Shown one piece after another: positions 25,346 to 34,124 of a stretch of 64,000 nt of DNA. The notes beneath the pieces are model-generated. The model worked only from the letters and a program-made list of their open reading frames with translations, was not told the origin of the DNA and searched no databases. Each line of letters starts with the position of its first letter. Within the stretch, counting starts at the first letter, position 1. The stretch is from JADFQT01 sp965216025 (GTDB taxonomy: Bacteria > Chloroflexota > Dehalococcoidia > Lucifugimonadales > UBA3495). The stretch covers positions 124,001 through 188,000 of the forward strand of contig CBDCEX010000018.1 in NCBI GenBank assembly GCA_965216025.1. Direction: 5' to 3'. A program made the position numbers and the translations under genes.

Positions 25346-25398
25346 AATACTCCTCTTCGGGTTCGCTTTATGTAGGTTTCACCTTAGCTTTGGTTTAG
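25346..25398. mobile_element. IS630 right-end remnant
   Basis: About 53 bases ending TAGGTTTCACCTTAGC, then TTTGGTTTAG, match the right end of IS630 copy A. No transposase sequence is left. Confidence 0.75.
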
Positions 25399-25431
25399 TT
25401 GTGGCCGCAAGGCGGGAGCGCCTAACCACAG
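25396..25431 (+). repeat. 36-bp direct repeat, copy 2
   Basis: Identical to 25310-25345, overlapping the TAG at the IS630 end by 3 bases. Confidence 0.85.
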
Positions 25432-25432
25432 C

Positions 25433-25569
25433 TTGATAGTGTCCACCACAGTGACCAGGACCTGGCCGGTTGCGTGTCTGGCTCTGTCCGCCACCAGGAC
25501 CACACGATGGACCACCCAGGCGTTGCCCAGGTGGTGGTGGACCTGGCCGCCGTCCTCGACCAGGTCCAC
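25433..25569 (-). CDS. Short reading after the NERD gene, doubtful
   Basis: A GTG-initiated frame reads MDLVEDGGQVHHHLGNAWVV, then VVLVADRARHATGQVLVTVV, a beta-strand-like pattern. It starts 17 bases after the NERD stop and runs into the direct repeat, so it may be a truncated second gene of the same operon. Confidence 0.3.
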
Positions 25570-25585
25570 CGGGGGCTGCTGGGTG

Positions 25586-26254
25586 CTAGTCCGCCGTCCC
25601 CCGCAGTTCCGACAGGCCCTGGGGGATGTGGATGTGCAAGTGCTCGACGTGGATGTGGAGCTCCTGCGGGGCTTCCAGTCCGGCCGGAGCCTGGCGCGGT
25701 AGCACCAGCCCAGGCTCGACCAGCTGCACCTGGGCGGCGATGCTGGCCGGCGTGGGCGTGATGTAGACCTTCCGGTCGATGGCCAACTGGACGAGGTGGT
25801 CGACGATCTGGGAAGGATCTCCCCAGTGCATCGCGACGTTCCTGGACCCGGCGAGGGCCTCGATATCCTCGTTTGGCTCCATGTTGGGCATGGCCAGGAC
25901 CGGGATTACGAAGATGCTCTGGTGGAACATTTCCTGGACTACGTCGCGGATGGACATGGCAGCGTCCCACGTCCCGGGGATCGGCGACTCCTTGCGGATC
26001 CGGCCCTGGTCGGTGACCAGGTACCACTCACCGTCAATGATGATGTACCTGCCTCCCTTGGTCTGGATCCCGAAGATGCCGACGCCGACAATCCACACCG
26101 CGAAGTCGAGCTGTGGGGCGGTGTGGAGGGGCTTGACCTCGTAGAGGACGCGACCATCGAAGTCGCAGGACTTGAAGGCCTCGTAGATTTGCTTCTCGGC
26201 CTGCCGCTTTGGCGTGTCCTCGCGGCAGGTGGGGAATGTTGGATAGAGTTCCAT
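25586..26254 (-). CDS. NERD (nuclease-related) domain protein
   Basis: 222 residues. AAGGAGAAGTGAATC precedes the ATG. KRQAEKQIYEAFKSCDFDGR, then LDFAVWIVGVGIFGIQTKGG, places the Asp and the Q-x-K catalytic pattern of NERD/PD-(D/E)xK folds; WYLVTDQ and GTWDAAMSIRD follow. The tail has alternating His/hydrophobic residues (LHIHVEHLHIHI). A paralogous C-terminal fragment is at 12766-13083. Probable DNA-processing or stress protein. Confidence 0.75.
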   Translation of the reverse strand: MELYPTFPTCREDTPKRQAEKQIYEAFKSCDFDGRVLYEVKPLHTAPQLDFAVWIVGVGIFGIQTKGGRYIIIDGEWYLVTDQGRIRKESPIPGTWDAAMSIRDVVQEMFHQSIFVIPVLAMPNMEPNEDIEALAGSRNVAMHWGDPSQIVDHLVQLAIDRKVYITPTPASIAAQVQLVEPGLVLPRQAPAGLEAPQELHIHVEHLHIHIPQGLSELRGTAD

Positions 26255-26503
26255 GATTCACTTCTCCTTTTGATTGTAGTGTCGGACCGGGCGGACGGGG
26301 CCTCGTTCCCGCCAACAGGGACACGGCCGCCCCAATTGAGAAGCAAGTCATGATGAAGGGTTCATTCCCAGGTCCACCACCCGGGCCTGGGGCCGGTTAT
26401 GTACCCGCCCGCGTCCGGAGCTGGTGCCGATCGGCGTCCGGACCTGCAGCCGGAGGTGTTCATTCTCCAGCTGGTGGCCAGCTCCGCGTGGGGCATGAAT
26501 GAA

Positions 26504-26531
26504 CCCCCTGCGGGGCTGAATCCGCAGGGGG
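26504..26531. repeat. GC-rich hairpin
   Basis: CCCCCTGCGG and CCGCAGGGGG separated by 8 bases; no T-run. Confidence 0.5.
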
Positions 26532-26550
26532 CGAACATGGGAAAGCGCCG

Positions 26551-26580
26551 GCGACCCGGGGTGACCCGGGGTGACCCGGG
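26551..26580. repeat. Three tandem 10-bp repeats
   Basis: GTGACCCGGG repeated three times (the first with GC in place of GT). Confidence 0.7.
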
Positions 26581-26752
26581 CTTTACTTCGTGCCTCGCTG
26601 GGACTCCAGCTCGCGAATCCAGGCGAAGAGTTCCGCCGTCCGCGCTGGGTGGCTGGGACCGGGATGAGGTCCCGAAGGATCCGGTTCACTTCCTTGCACC
26701 CCGCCCTGACGCTGGCGGCCACAATCCCCGCCCCGATGGTACCATTTCCCCC

Positions 26753-26962
26753 ATGGCCACCCGCTCCACCGTTTGCAAGTTCCGGCTCACCCTCGAGGAA
26801 CGCCGCGCCCTGGACGCCGACGCCGGCCTCAGCCTTCCTCGAGGGGTGCTGCCAGACCTGCGGTGTTCCGCCGATCCTGCGTCGGCGCGTCTAGGGAATC
26901 ACCGTCTGCTCCACCTGCGAGGGGGCCAGCTAGGCGCTACTCAATACTCCTGGCGATTCTAG
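26753..26962 (+). pseudogene. RHH/MobC-like fragment
   Basis: MATRSTVCKFRLTLEERRAL, then DADAGLSL, resembles the ribbon-helix-helix start of plasmid MobC-type accessory proteins (RLT.EER..L). After about 30 residues the frame turns Arg/Leu-rich and unrelated, which suggests a frameshift or truncation. 26255-26752 contains nothing else I can support. Confidence 0.4.
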
Positions 26963-26978
26963 CATGCAGGTCGAGCGA

Positions 26979-27689
26979 TCATCGGAGCCACCGTGGCAGG
27001 ACTACAGAGTCAAACTCTCCCCAACTAGATGAGTAGCCATCGGTCCTCACCCCGCAGGTCTGAGAGAAACCCGCACTTACTGAGATGTGCCGGCCTTCGG
27101 GCGGAGTGGCCTGGCCATCTTCGTTGTCTCCCCAGCAGGCGATAGAGCCATCGGTCTTCAATCCACAGGTATGTTCCCGTCCAGCACTGACCGAAGAGAA
27201 CGTTCCCATTGGCGGTGTGGCCTGGCCGTCTTCGTTGTTGCCCCAGCAGGCGCCGGAGCCGTCGGTCTTCACCCCGCAGGAGTGGCGCCCTCCGGCACTG
27301 ACATGGGTGAATGTCCCTTGGGGCGGAGTGGCCTGGCCCAGGGTGTTACCGCGTTGGTCCTCGTTACTTCCCCAGCAGGCGACCTAACCGTTGATCCTCA
27401 CTCCGCAGGTGTGAGTCAAGCCCGCGCTGACGGAGGAGAATTGTCCACCAGGCGGCTTGGCTTGCGCATACTTATCGGCTCCCCAGCAGGCGACGGTGCC
27501 GATGGTCGTGAGACCGCAGTTGTGCCACTCGCCGGTGCTGAGTTGGGCGAATAGCACTTCCGGTGGTCTGGCCTGCTCGTGGTCGTCCTCGTCCCAACAG
27601 GAGACCGAGCCATTGGGTCTCAACCCGCAGGAGTGATTCCATCCGGCACCGACATAGGCAAACCCGCCATCCAGGGGCATGGTCTTGAC
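26979..27689 (-). pseudogene. RCC1-repeat protein, broken
   Basis: About six repeats of the form S(V/L)SAG..HTCG(L/V)(K/R).DG..ACWG..E.GQA.PP, the beta-propeller blades of RCC1/BLIP-II-like proteins. A TAG interrupts one blade (RING then VACWG, near 27388), and both the signal peptide and the N-terminal blades are missing. Was probably an exported beta-propeller. Confidence 0.8.
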
Positions 27690-27966
27690 CCATTTAAACT
27701 ACGGTGGTCGCGTAACGGACTTAACCGACCTGTCCGATCTGCCAGGGCTCGGCAATGGAGCCCTACGCGAAGGCTGGCAACACTCTTTCCGCCAGCATCT
27801 GTGCCAACAGGATTCGATGGCTTCGTATATGTGCAGAGCTACGTGAACGTGGGTATCGAACCTCATCATTTCTCCCTACGGAGATTCGGGACCAACTCCG
27901 TGCTGGGTAATGCGGGGAACATTAACGTAGAGCGGGAACCACCGTGTGTTTCCTGGCTTCAAAGGT
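27690..27966. other. Gap without recognised gene
   Basis: No domain, hairpin or repeat stands out in this interval. Confidence 0.35.
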
Positions 27967-29076
27967 CTACGCGGTGAATATGTCGAGCGGCAGGAATGCC
28001 GAAACAACAAAGTTGGGTACGTCGACCATCTCGCTTATTTTAAGGTCCACCGCCACACTGCAAATACAGTAGGCCTGCTCCCTGGACCAACCCCGCTCCA
28101 TAATTAACTTGATCATGTTTAGCAGGGCATGTCGGGCAGCGAGGGTGGCGTTCTCCGACTCGTTGGTGCCATCCTCTGTGATACACATGCCGGTGGCTGC
28201 CAGAAACCTCTTGGGAGCCGCCATCTCTGGGGTGGTGAAATAGTCATCTCTTTCGAATATAGGGAACCCAATGTTGCGACGTGTAGCCTCTCCTTTACGG
28301 ACTTCAAAGCTTACATGCAGGGTGCAGTCCATCTCAATGGCGGTGCCGCAGCATTCCGAGTCTCCCTGGGCGAAGTGGGCGTCCCCAGCGGAGAAGAGAG
28401 CGCCCTCGGTAAAAACTGGTAACAGTAGCTTGGTACCAGCAGTTAGTTGCTTGATATCCAGGTTGCCGCCGTGCTCGCGGGGAGGAACGGTGCGCAACCC
28501 TTCGGATGCCAATGGTTCATAGGAGGGCACGGCGTCCCTCGGCTCCGGGCCCAGCACCATGCCACCCCGCAAGCGTAGCTCCTCCTCTCGCAGCAGGATG
28601 TCCTGTCGCAGCTTTCGGGATGGGGCGACGCCGATGGTTCCCATGAAGGGTGCGCCTGGAACTCGCACTCCCGGAAGGTCGGCAGACTCGGCATACCCGT
28701 CGCTGATGTTCCAATGGACCAGGTATGGTTCGAGGAACAGGTCCCGCAGGAAGCCGAAGCCGGGGATTATGCTGGTGAACCCCCAGGACGCCGGCTCGAT
28801 ATTCAGGATGTTTACTTCCAGCAGGTCCCCGGGCTGGGCCCCCTCCACATATACCGGCCCGGTCAAGGGGTGGACCACATTCAGGTTTACATTCCTTAGA
28901 TTTTCGGCAATGGAGGTCGGGGCAATCCCGCCGTCGAAGGCGTTCCTCGTCTGCAGCACCACCTCCTCGCCGGGTTCGGCCTTCGCTGCGGGCGGTATAT
29001 CCGGGTGCCATCGGTTGTGTCCCTTTTCCGGCTCGTCGCAGCAATGTTTGCTGTAGTCCAGCTCGATGACCTTCAC
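27967..29076 (-). CDS. fmdA: Acetamidase/formamidase family protein
   Basis: 369 residues, full length for the family. It hydrolyses small amides (formamide, acetamide) to ammonia and the acid. Visible landmarks: HPDIPPA, HPLTGPVYVEGAQPGDLLEV, GGNLDIKQLTAGTKLLLPVF, GALFSAGDAHFAQGDSECCG and the C-terminal SVAVDLKISEMVDVPN. GTG start with AGGGGG upstream. No urea/amide transporter genes nearby, so it stands alone. Looks intact. Confidence 0.9.
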   Translation of the reverse strand: MKVIELDYSKHCCDEPEKGHNRWHPDIPPAAKAEPGEEVVLQTRNAFDGGIAPTSIAENLRNVNLNVVHPLTGPVYVEGAQPGDLLEVNILNIEPASWGFTSIIPGFGFLRDLFLEPYLVHWNISDGYAESADLPGVRVPGAPFMGTIGVAPSRKLRQDILLREEELRLRGGMVLGPEPRDAVPSYEPLASEGLRTVPPREHGGNLDIKQLTAGTKLLLPVFTEGALFSAGDAHFAQGDSECCGTAIEMDCTLHVSFEVRKGEATRRNIGFPIFERDDYFTTPEMAAPKRFLAATGMCITEDGTNESENATLAARHALLNMIKLIMERGWSREQAYCICSVAVDLKISEMVDVPNFVVSAFLPLDIFTA

Positions 29077-29469
29077 TTGTAACCCCCTGTTGAAGCCGTC
29101 ATGAACCTATGTCCCAAGTCCCCCTGTCTTCCCGCTTTGGTTGGTTACCTGCCGGAATGGGCGCTATCTCCTCAAGGTCCTCCTTGGTTAAGACGCGATT
29201 GCCCTGGGACACATAGGATTAGGACCAGGTTGCCTACTTTTTTCCCCCTCAGGCCGCCTCTAAGGAGACGCTGTACCCAAGGAGCTCGATGCGCCGAACT
29301 CTTTTACCAGCCGCCGGAGCCTTATTTTCATCCGCTGTGGTGGCGGTGGCAACCGCCATGGACGATTAGTCAGAATAGCAGTTTGAGCCAATCAGATTAT
29401 CCTGTACGGTAGACCGGCGAGCAAGTTTTCCCTCCTCAATAACTTGTGCCAACGGTTAGATTCTTGAAA
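29077..29469. other. Gap with an IS4-type end remnant
   Basis: AGACGCGATTGCCCTG at 29191-29206 is identical to the terminal repeat of the mini-element at 62483-62668, so a remnant of a second copy sits here. No gene otherwise. Confidence 0.55.
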
Positions 29470-29636
29470 GAGTCCAGAAAACCCTCTGATACTGTTGGCG
29501 AACCCATTTTAATAATTCAGAGCCGCCGTTTTACCCAAGGTTCACAGGGCTTGTTTGAGTCGACAGACGCCGAAGAAAAAGTGCCATTTGCAACTATTTG
29601 GGGTTCGCCAACAGTATCCCCTCTTTTTCTGGACTC
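29470..29636. mobile_element. 167-bp MITE-like element with long inverted ends
   Basis: The first 36 bases (GAGTCCAGAAAA... TACTGTTGGCGAACCC) recur inverted at 29600-29636 with few mismatches. No coding sequence. I see no certain target duplication. Confidence 0.6.
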
Positions 29637-29738
29637 CTCTAGCACGTCTAAAGTTTTCCCAAGTTTCCATTTACCCTTTGGTACAGAAACTCGGTGCAAT
29701 AATCAAAGTCAAAAAAAGGGCAGCTTTGCCGAGTTTCT

Positions 29739-30233
29739 TTACTCCCTATGCCCATCGGCAAGCTCAAGGCTCGGCGGTAGCTCCCGATAGCTGCTCTCTA
29801 CTATCTGAGAATTCCCCTCAGCATCGGCGCCATGATTCAACACTATCGTTACCCTGGTAATCGGCACCTGTGGCTCTTGGTGTTTACCCCCGAGGAGCCC
29901 GGTCACCCTACCTATCAACTCCAGAGCGCCGTTGGCAGACCCGAACTGCTTCCCTTTTCTAGCAGCAATGAGGTTCACTTCAGCCTCTTCGACAAGCCTT
30001 TCCGTAGTCCAAAGGCGTTTGGCAGATAGAGCAGCTTCAGTAGCCTGCCGTAGCTCTTGAATCCTTGGTGAAACCTTGGGGTGTTTGTCCAGCCTAGAAG
30101 CTTCTTCCCACACGGTCTTGGCGGCCATGTTGCTGGTGCCGTAGTTGTTTCGATAAGCAGCCGACTGCGTTAAGCCCGCCGCCCTATCTTGGGCATACCC
30201 TTCCTGCTTGGACGTGAGTTTACCTCGGCTCAT
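29739..30233 (-). CDS. Phage terminase small subunit-like protein
   Basis: 164 residues. LTSKQEGYAQDRAAGLTQSA, then AAYRNNYGTSNMAAKTVWEE and HPKVSPRIQELRQATEA, matches the helix-turn-helix start of terminase small subunits, which recognise the viral packaging site. The C-terminal part is Lys/Gln-rich. No large subunit, portal or capsid gene lies nearby, so this is an isolated phage remnant. Confidence 0.65.
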   Translation of the reverse strand: MSRGKLTSKQEGYAQDRAAGLTQSAAYRNNYGTSNMAAKTVWEEASRLDKHPKVSPRIQELRQATEAALSAKRLWTTERLVEEAEVNLIAARKGKQFGSANGALELIGRVTGLLGGKHQEPQVPITRVTIVLNHGADAEGNSQIVESSYRELPPSLELADGHRE

Positions 30234-30346
30234 GGGCTAATTGTAGAAGAGCATGTCAGCACCCTGCAACTCTGAAACCGCAGCCTGCTAGTAAATAATC
30301 GACCCTTTCTTACGTACCGACGGAGCAACCCAGCGGTGGACTTGAT

Positions 30347-32128
30347 GTGCTTGAGGCAAGACATGAGGCTCTAAAACCCATTGGGGAAGCTACGGGGTAT
30401 AATGGGGGCAACCAAGACCTGACAGGACTCGCAGACTCTGAAGTGAAGGACGAACACTCTGCCAATAGTCAGACTGCCATTGAAGTTGTCGCGCTACGCC
30501 GACGGAATGCTGAGCTAGAAGCATCGGAAGCGGAGCGCGACCGTGCGTGGGCCTGGCTACGGCAGAACGAGGAACACTACCGCACTGCCGTTGAGAATGT
30601 AGCCGACGCCATAGTCATCACGGTTGGGACCTCGCGGGTCTTTGTGAACCAGGCCTTCCTCTCCCTCCACGAACTCGACGATATGTCCCAGGCGTCCGGT
30701 CTGGCCCTGGACCATTTCATCGTTGCTGAGGACCGGCCAATGGTCAAAGATCGAACCTTGGCACGGGAACGGGGGGAGCCGGCACCGGGCTTATACGAAT
30801 ACCGGATCCGCAGGACCAACGGCGAGGTTCGTACAGTGGAAACTTCCGCAGTGGCCATCACCTATGATGGCCAGCCGGCGACGCTTGCCGTGCTCCGCGA
30901 CATTAGCGAGCGCAAGGAGGCGGAGCAGGCTATACATGAGAACGAGAAGCGAATTCGGCGGTTAGCCGAGATTGGGCAAATCATCAGCTCATCGCTAAAC
31001 ATAGATGATGTGTATGGGCGCTTCGCAGCTAAAGTGCGGGAACTGATCGCCTTTGAGAGAATCGTTATTACGGTCGCAGACCTGGAACGCAGCACATTCA
31101 CCACTGCCTACGCTATGGGGGGTGAGGTCACGGATCGCCGACGCGGAGATGTCTCTGACCTGGCTAGCTCGGTCACCCAAGAAGTAATCCGTACCCGGTC
31201 AGGGCTAATCCTCCAATCGGAGGACGTCGACGAGTTGATCCGGCGGTTCTCCGGACCCTTGCCTGCCTATCAGGCAGGATTTCGCTCGTTTCTTTCGGTT
31301 CCCCTGATCGCCAGCGACGAGGTGATAGGCGCTCTGCACCTGGAGTCGACCTCCCCTGAAGCCTATACGGAACAAGACCTAAACCTGGCCCTAAGCATTG
31401 CTGCACAGATCTCCGGGGCCATCGCCAACGCCCATTTGTTCGAACAGTTGGAAACTGGGGAGGAAGAACTCCGAAGGCTGACTCAGAAGGTGATCGAGGC
31501 CCAGGAAGAGGAACGTCATCGGGTGTCTCGAGAGCTGCATGACGAAGCGGGCCAGGCTCTGACCGCGCTGAAAATCAGCCTGGACCTGATACGGTCTGAC
31601 CTGTCGGTCGATACAGGTCCGCTCCATCAACGTATCCTTGGGGCGGTGGAGTTGACTGACACTACCATGGAAAAGATTCGGCTGCTGGCTCGAGGTCTGC
31701 GCCCACCCGAGTTAGATGCCGTGGGACTGAATCCCACCCTGGAGGGATTCTGCCGCGAGTTCGCCCAGCATACCCAGCTCTCCATCGATTATTCCGGCGT
31801 AGAGATGCCCATGCTGCCCGACACCTTCAGCATTTCCTTTTACCGATTTTTGCAAGAGGCATTAGCTAATGTGGCTAAGCACGCGAAGGCAAACCGGGTC
31901 CGGGTTGAGCTTAGCCATAATGCTGATACCGTGAGCCTGATGGTCAAGGACGATGGGAGGGGCTTTATCCCGGGTCGGCACGCCACCGGAGGAGGAGAGT
32001 CGAAGGGTATCGGATTGTTAGGTATGGAGGAGCGTTTCGAGTTGTTGGGAGGACGACTACAGGTGGAGTCACGGCCTGGCCAGGGAACCCGTTTGGTAGC
32101 TCAGGTCCCCAGAAAGGAATACCCATGA
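30347..32128 (+). CDS. PAS-GAF sensor histidine kinase (NarX/DevS type)
   Basis: 593 residues from GTG. Coiled coil 50-72, PAS 74-195 (HYRTAVENVADAIVI to LAVLRDISERK), GAF about 212-365 (ELIAFERIVITVA to LSIAAQISGAIANA), HisKA_3 dimerisation 385-450 with phospho-accepting His398 in SRELHDEAGQALTALK, HATPase_c 495-590 (EALANVAKHAKANRVRV, DDGRGF, GIGLLGMEERF). No membrane helix, so cytoplasmic. The stop overlaps the regulator start by 4 bases. The layout resembles DevS/DosT redox sensors, but whether the GAF binds heme cannot be told. Confidence 0.9.
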   Translation: MLEARHEALKPIGEATGYNGGNQDLTGLADSEVKDEHSANSQTAIEVVALRRRNAELEASEAERDRAWAWLRQNEEHYRTAVENVADAIVITVGTSRVFVNQAFLSLHELDDMSQASGLALDHFIVAEDRPMVKDRTLARERGEPAPGLYEYRIRRTNGEVRTVETSAVAITYDGQPATLAVLRDISERKEAEQAIHENEKRIRRLAEIGQIISSSLNIDDVYGRFAAKVRELIAFERIVITVADLERSTFTTAYAMGGEVTDRRRGDVSDLASSVTQEVIRTRSGLILQSEDVDELIRRFSGPLPAYQAGFRSFLSVPLIASDEVIGALHLESTSPEAYTEQDLNLALSIAAQISGAIANAHLFEQLETGEEELRRLTQKVIEAQEEERHRVSRELHDEAGQALTALKISLDLIRSDLSVDTGPLHQRILGAVELTDTTMEKIRLLARGLRPPELDAVGLNPTLEGFCREFAQHTQLSIDYSGVEMPMLPDTFSISFYRFLQEALANVAKHAKANRVRVELSHNADTVSLMVKDDGRGFIPGRHATGGGESKGIGLLGMEERFELLGGRLQVESRPGQGTRLVAQVPRKEYP

Positions 32129-32778
32129 TTCGGGTTATCGTGGCCGATGACCACCATCTGGTGCGGCAAGGCATACGCATGTTGCTGGAGAAGGCTGACG
32201 ACATCGAGGTCGTCGGTGAAGCCGAGGACGGGCAAGAGGCGGTTGAGATGGCCGAGCGCCTGACCCCCGACGTACTGGTGATGGACATTTCCATGCCGCG
32301 GCTGAATGGCACCCAGGCGACCGAACGGATTCACTCCCGCGGGTTGGCAACCCAGGTAGTGATCCTCTCCATGCACGCCGACGAAACCATAGTCCGGCAG
32401 GCGTTACGGTACGGTGCCAAGGGGTATGTGCTGAAGCGAGCCGTTGCGGAAGAGTTGCTACTGGCGGTACGGGCTGCCAACCTTGGAGACACCTATTTAA
32501 GTCCACCCATTGCCGGATCTATACTCAGCGAGTTCCTGGCTGTCTCCCATGGCTCAGACGAGCCCGATGTCATGGAGCGCCTAACCCCCCGGGAGCGCCA
32601 GGTGCTGCAGCTCCTCGCTGAAGGCGGCACCAACCGGGCAATCGCGCAAGAGCTGGTTATCAGTGTGAAGACCGTGGAAAAGCACCGGACCAAGCTGATG
32701 GGAAAGCTGCATGTCCACGACTTGACCGGGCTGGTTCGCATCGCAGTCAAACAAGGCCTGGCTTCCATCGAGGAATAG
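32125..32778 (+). CDS. NarL/LuxR-family response regulator
   Basis: 217 residues. REC domain with acidic pair DD8-9, phospho-acceptor D54 (LVMDISMP), K104; LuxR-type helix-turn-helix 150-210 (LTPRERQVLQLLAEGGTNRA, KTVEKHRTKL). ATGA overlap with the kinase, so certainly its partner. I infer that it binds the four repeated dyads at 32814, 33318, 36489 and 37289. Its 3' end plus the following operator is duplicated near 36395-36480. Confidence 0.95.
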   Translation: MIRVIVADDHHLVRQGIRMLLEKADDIEVVGEAEDGQEAVEMAERLTPDVLVMDISMPRLNGTQATERIHSRGLATQVVILSMHADETIVRQALRYGAKGYVLKRAVAEELLLAVRAANLGDTYLSPPIAGSILSEFLAVSHGSDEPDVMERLTPRERQVLQLLAEGGTNRAIAQELVISVKTVEKHRTKLMGKLHVHDLTGLVRIAVKQGLASIEE

Positions 32779-32813
32779 CACCCCCTGTCCCCTTCTACTC
32801 CCCGCCGTCCCGG

Positions 32814-32857
32814 AAATGGGGTCATTTATCCCCTAAAGGTAGGGTAATACCCCATAT
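32814..32857 (+). promoter_or_regulatory. Repeated dyad operator, copy 1
   Basis: 44-bp motif: TGGGGT..TTTATCCCC, then TAGGGTAATACCCCATA. Both halves are dyads (GGGG/CCCC and GGGTA-A-TACCC). Copies occur at 33318, 36489 and 37289. No gene follows for 560 bases; the candidate RNA does. Confidence 0.75.
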
Positions 32858-32869
32858 CAAGGAGGTCGT

Positions 32870-33200
32870 TGTCTTGGGTATCCTGTTTGTACGGGGAATA
32901 AGGCCATCCCCGCATATGTAAATGGGTGCCGCGATGGTTCAAGGGATAGAGGGCTGCATATGTGGAATTCCCCTTTTCGGCCTCCACTGGCCGGGCAATA
33001 GTGAGAGGGATTGATTGCCAGTGGAGGCATCCGAAATGAAGTTGGCTCCATATTTTTTTAGTTCAACCTGACTTCCTAAGAGCTATCAAAGGGTGGTTGG
33101 AACCAGGAGGCAGTCTAACAACCGAAAAGGCTGTGAGTGTGGAGCCAACAAAGGGCCAAGGCAGCCGGAGACAGTTCCTAAACTGTCTCCGGCTCTTTTT
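32870..33200 (+). ncRNA. Candidate regulated RNA R1
   Basis: No protein reading, but strong structure. GCCTCCACTGGC (32980-32991) pairs perfectly with 33017-33028. GTTGGCTCCA (33040s) pairs with TGGAGCCAAC (33140-33149). A 13-bp terminator hairpin with TCTTTTT ends it. The same 12-bp stem and an equivalent, compensated long-range stem recur in R2 (36545-37024). It begins just after operator copy 1, so it is probably controlled by the NarL-type regulator. The exact 5' end is unknown. Confidence 0.65.
33164..33200 (+). terminator. Intrinsic terminator of R1
   Basis: GCCGGAGACAGTT / AACTGTCTCCGGC, 13-bp perfect stem, 4-base loop, then TCTTTTT. Confidence 0.9.
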
Positions 33201-33317
33201 ATCGGGGCCTTTACCCGAGGTTAGCGGCGCTGCCGGCTCCCTGATTTGAGGCTAGGCGATAAAGGCTTCGTCGTAGAGCGGGAGCGGAGCCACCTGACGG
33301 AGGATCCACGTTCCGAG

Positions 33318-33361
33318 AAATAGGGTCCTTTCCCAAGAGAAGTTAGGGTAACACCCCATAT
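33318..33361 (+). promoter_or_regulatory. Repeated dyad operator, copy 2
   Basis: AAATAGGGTCCTTTCCC, then TTAGGGTAACACCCCATA. It ends 55 bases before the REC-only gene. Confidence 0.75.
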
Positions 33362-33416
33362 GTTTTCTCGATGAACTGTGGGAATTTTGGTGCATGAAGT
33401 TGAAGGGGGAGATCCG

Positions 33417-33860
33417 ATGGATCCAAGGAATGAAAAAATTGGAATCTTGCTGGTGGACCAGCAGACCGGCTTCTTGGGGGCCGCCACTGAATTTCTGGAG
33501 CGAGAGGATGACCTGACGGTCCTAGGGACGGCTGGCGGGCACGCCGCCGCCTTAGCTCAGGTTCGGGCCCTCGGTCCCAAGGTCATTTTACTCGACCCAA
33601 GTTCGCCGGGCATGGGAGGCCTTGGCGTCATCCGGATTTACAAGGGTCTACTGCCCTATGTGAAAGTAATTGTATTGACCCTGATGGACTCCAATACTTA
33701 TCGGCGAGCTTCCCTGGTGGCGGGGGCGAATGATTTTGTGTCCAAGGCCACGCTGGTAACCGACCTGCTGCCAGCTATACGAAGGGTGAACCAAATTGGC
33801 GGGCCAGCGGAAGACTCGGCGGGGCAAATACGCGCCGCGGGAATCGCCGGACCGTCTTGA
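33417..33860 (+). CDS. REC-only response regulator
   Basis: 147 residues from ATG 33417 (AGGGGGAGATCCG upstream; an in-frame GTG at 33378 is less likely). Receiver domain: IGILLVDQQTGF, phospho-site D60 in VILLDPSSPGMGG, T-type VLTLMD, K110 in FVSKAT. The usual second acidic residue after VD is Gln, which may weaken Mg binding. No output domain. First gene after operator copy 2; a decayed paralog is at 37342. Confidence 0.8.
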   Translation: MDPRNEKIGILLVDQQTGFLGAATEFLEREDDLTVLGTAGGHAAALAQVRALGPKVILLDPSSPGMGGLGVIRIYKGLLPYVKVIVLTLMDSNTYRRASLVAGANDFVSKATLVTDLLPAIRRVNQIGGPAEDSAGQIRAAGIAGPS

Positions 33861-33908
33861 AACCTAACTCTCCGAAGGAAAACCGGGTAGAAGCAGGGAG
33901 GTGGAACG

Positions 33909-34076
33909 ATGACTTGCCAGTTGATAGGGCAACCGGTGCACACAGAGCAGGTGGGACTATCCGAGGCTGAAATCTATCGCCAAGACGGCACCTACTACCT
34001 GTTCAACTCCTTCGTAGATTGCCTGGAGGAAATCAAATGCTTGAAGGAATTAGCCAGTGAGATAGGAATAGCCTGA
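33909..34076 (+). CDS. Small conserved protein, 55 aa
   Basis: GGGAGGTGGAACG sets the ATG. MTCQLIGQPVHTEQVGLSEA, then EIYRQDGTYYLFNSF. Its paralog MTDQFTGRPVYTEQVGQSTA lies at 37578 in the same position between a REC gene and a USP gene. Conservation of the pair shows it is a real gene. Function unknown. Confidence 0.75.
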   Translation: MTCQLIGQPVHTEQVGLSEAEIYRQDGTYYLFNSFVDCLEEIKCLKELASEIGIA

Positions 34077-34124
34077 TAGCAAGAACACCGGCAATATCAG
34101 CATCCGGAACGAATTGGAGTAGCA

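Noticed and set aside
29739..30233. Prophage
   Set aside because: Only a terminase small subunit-like gene is present. No large terminase, portal, capsid or integrase lies near it.
32870..33200. Protein-coding leader in R1 or R2
   Set aside because: Readings are short, not shared between R1 and R2, and lack ribosome binding sites. The stems, not codons, are conserved.
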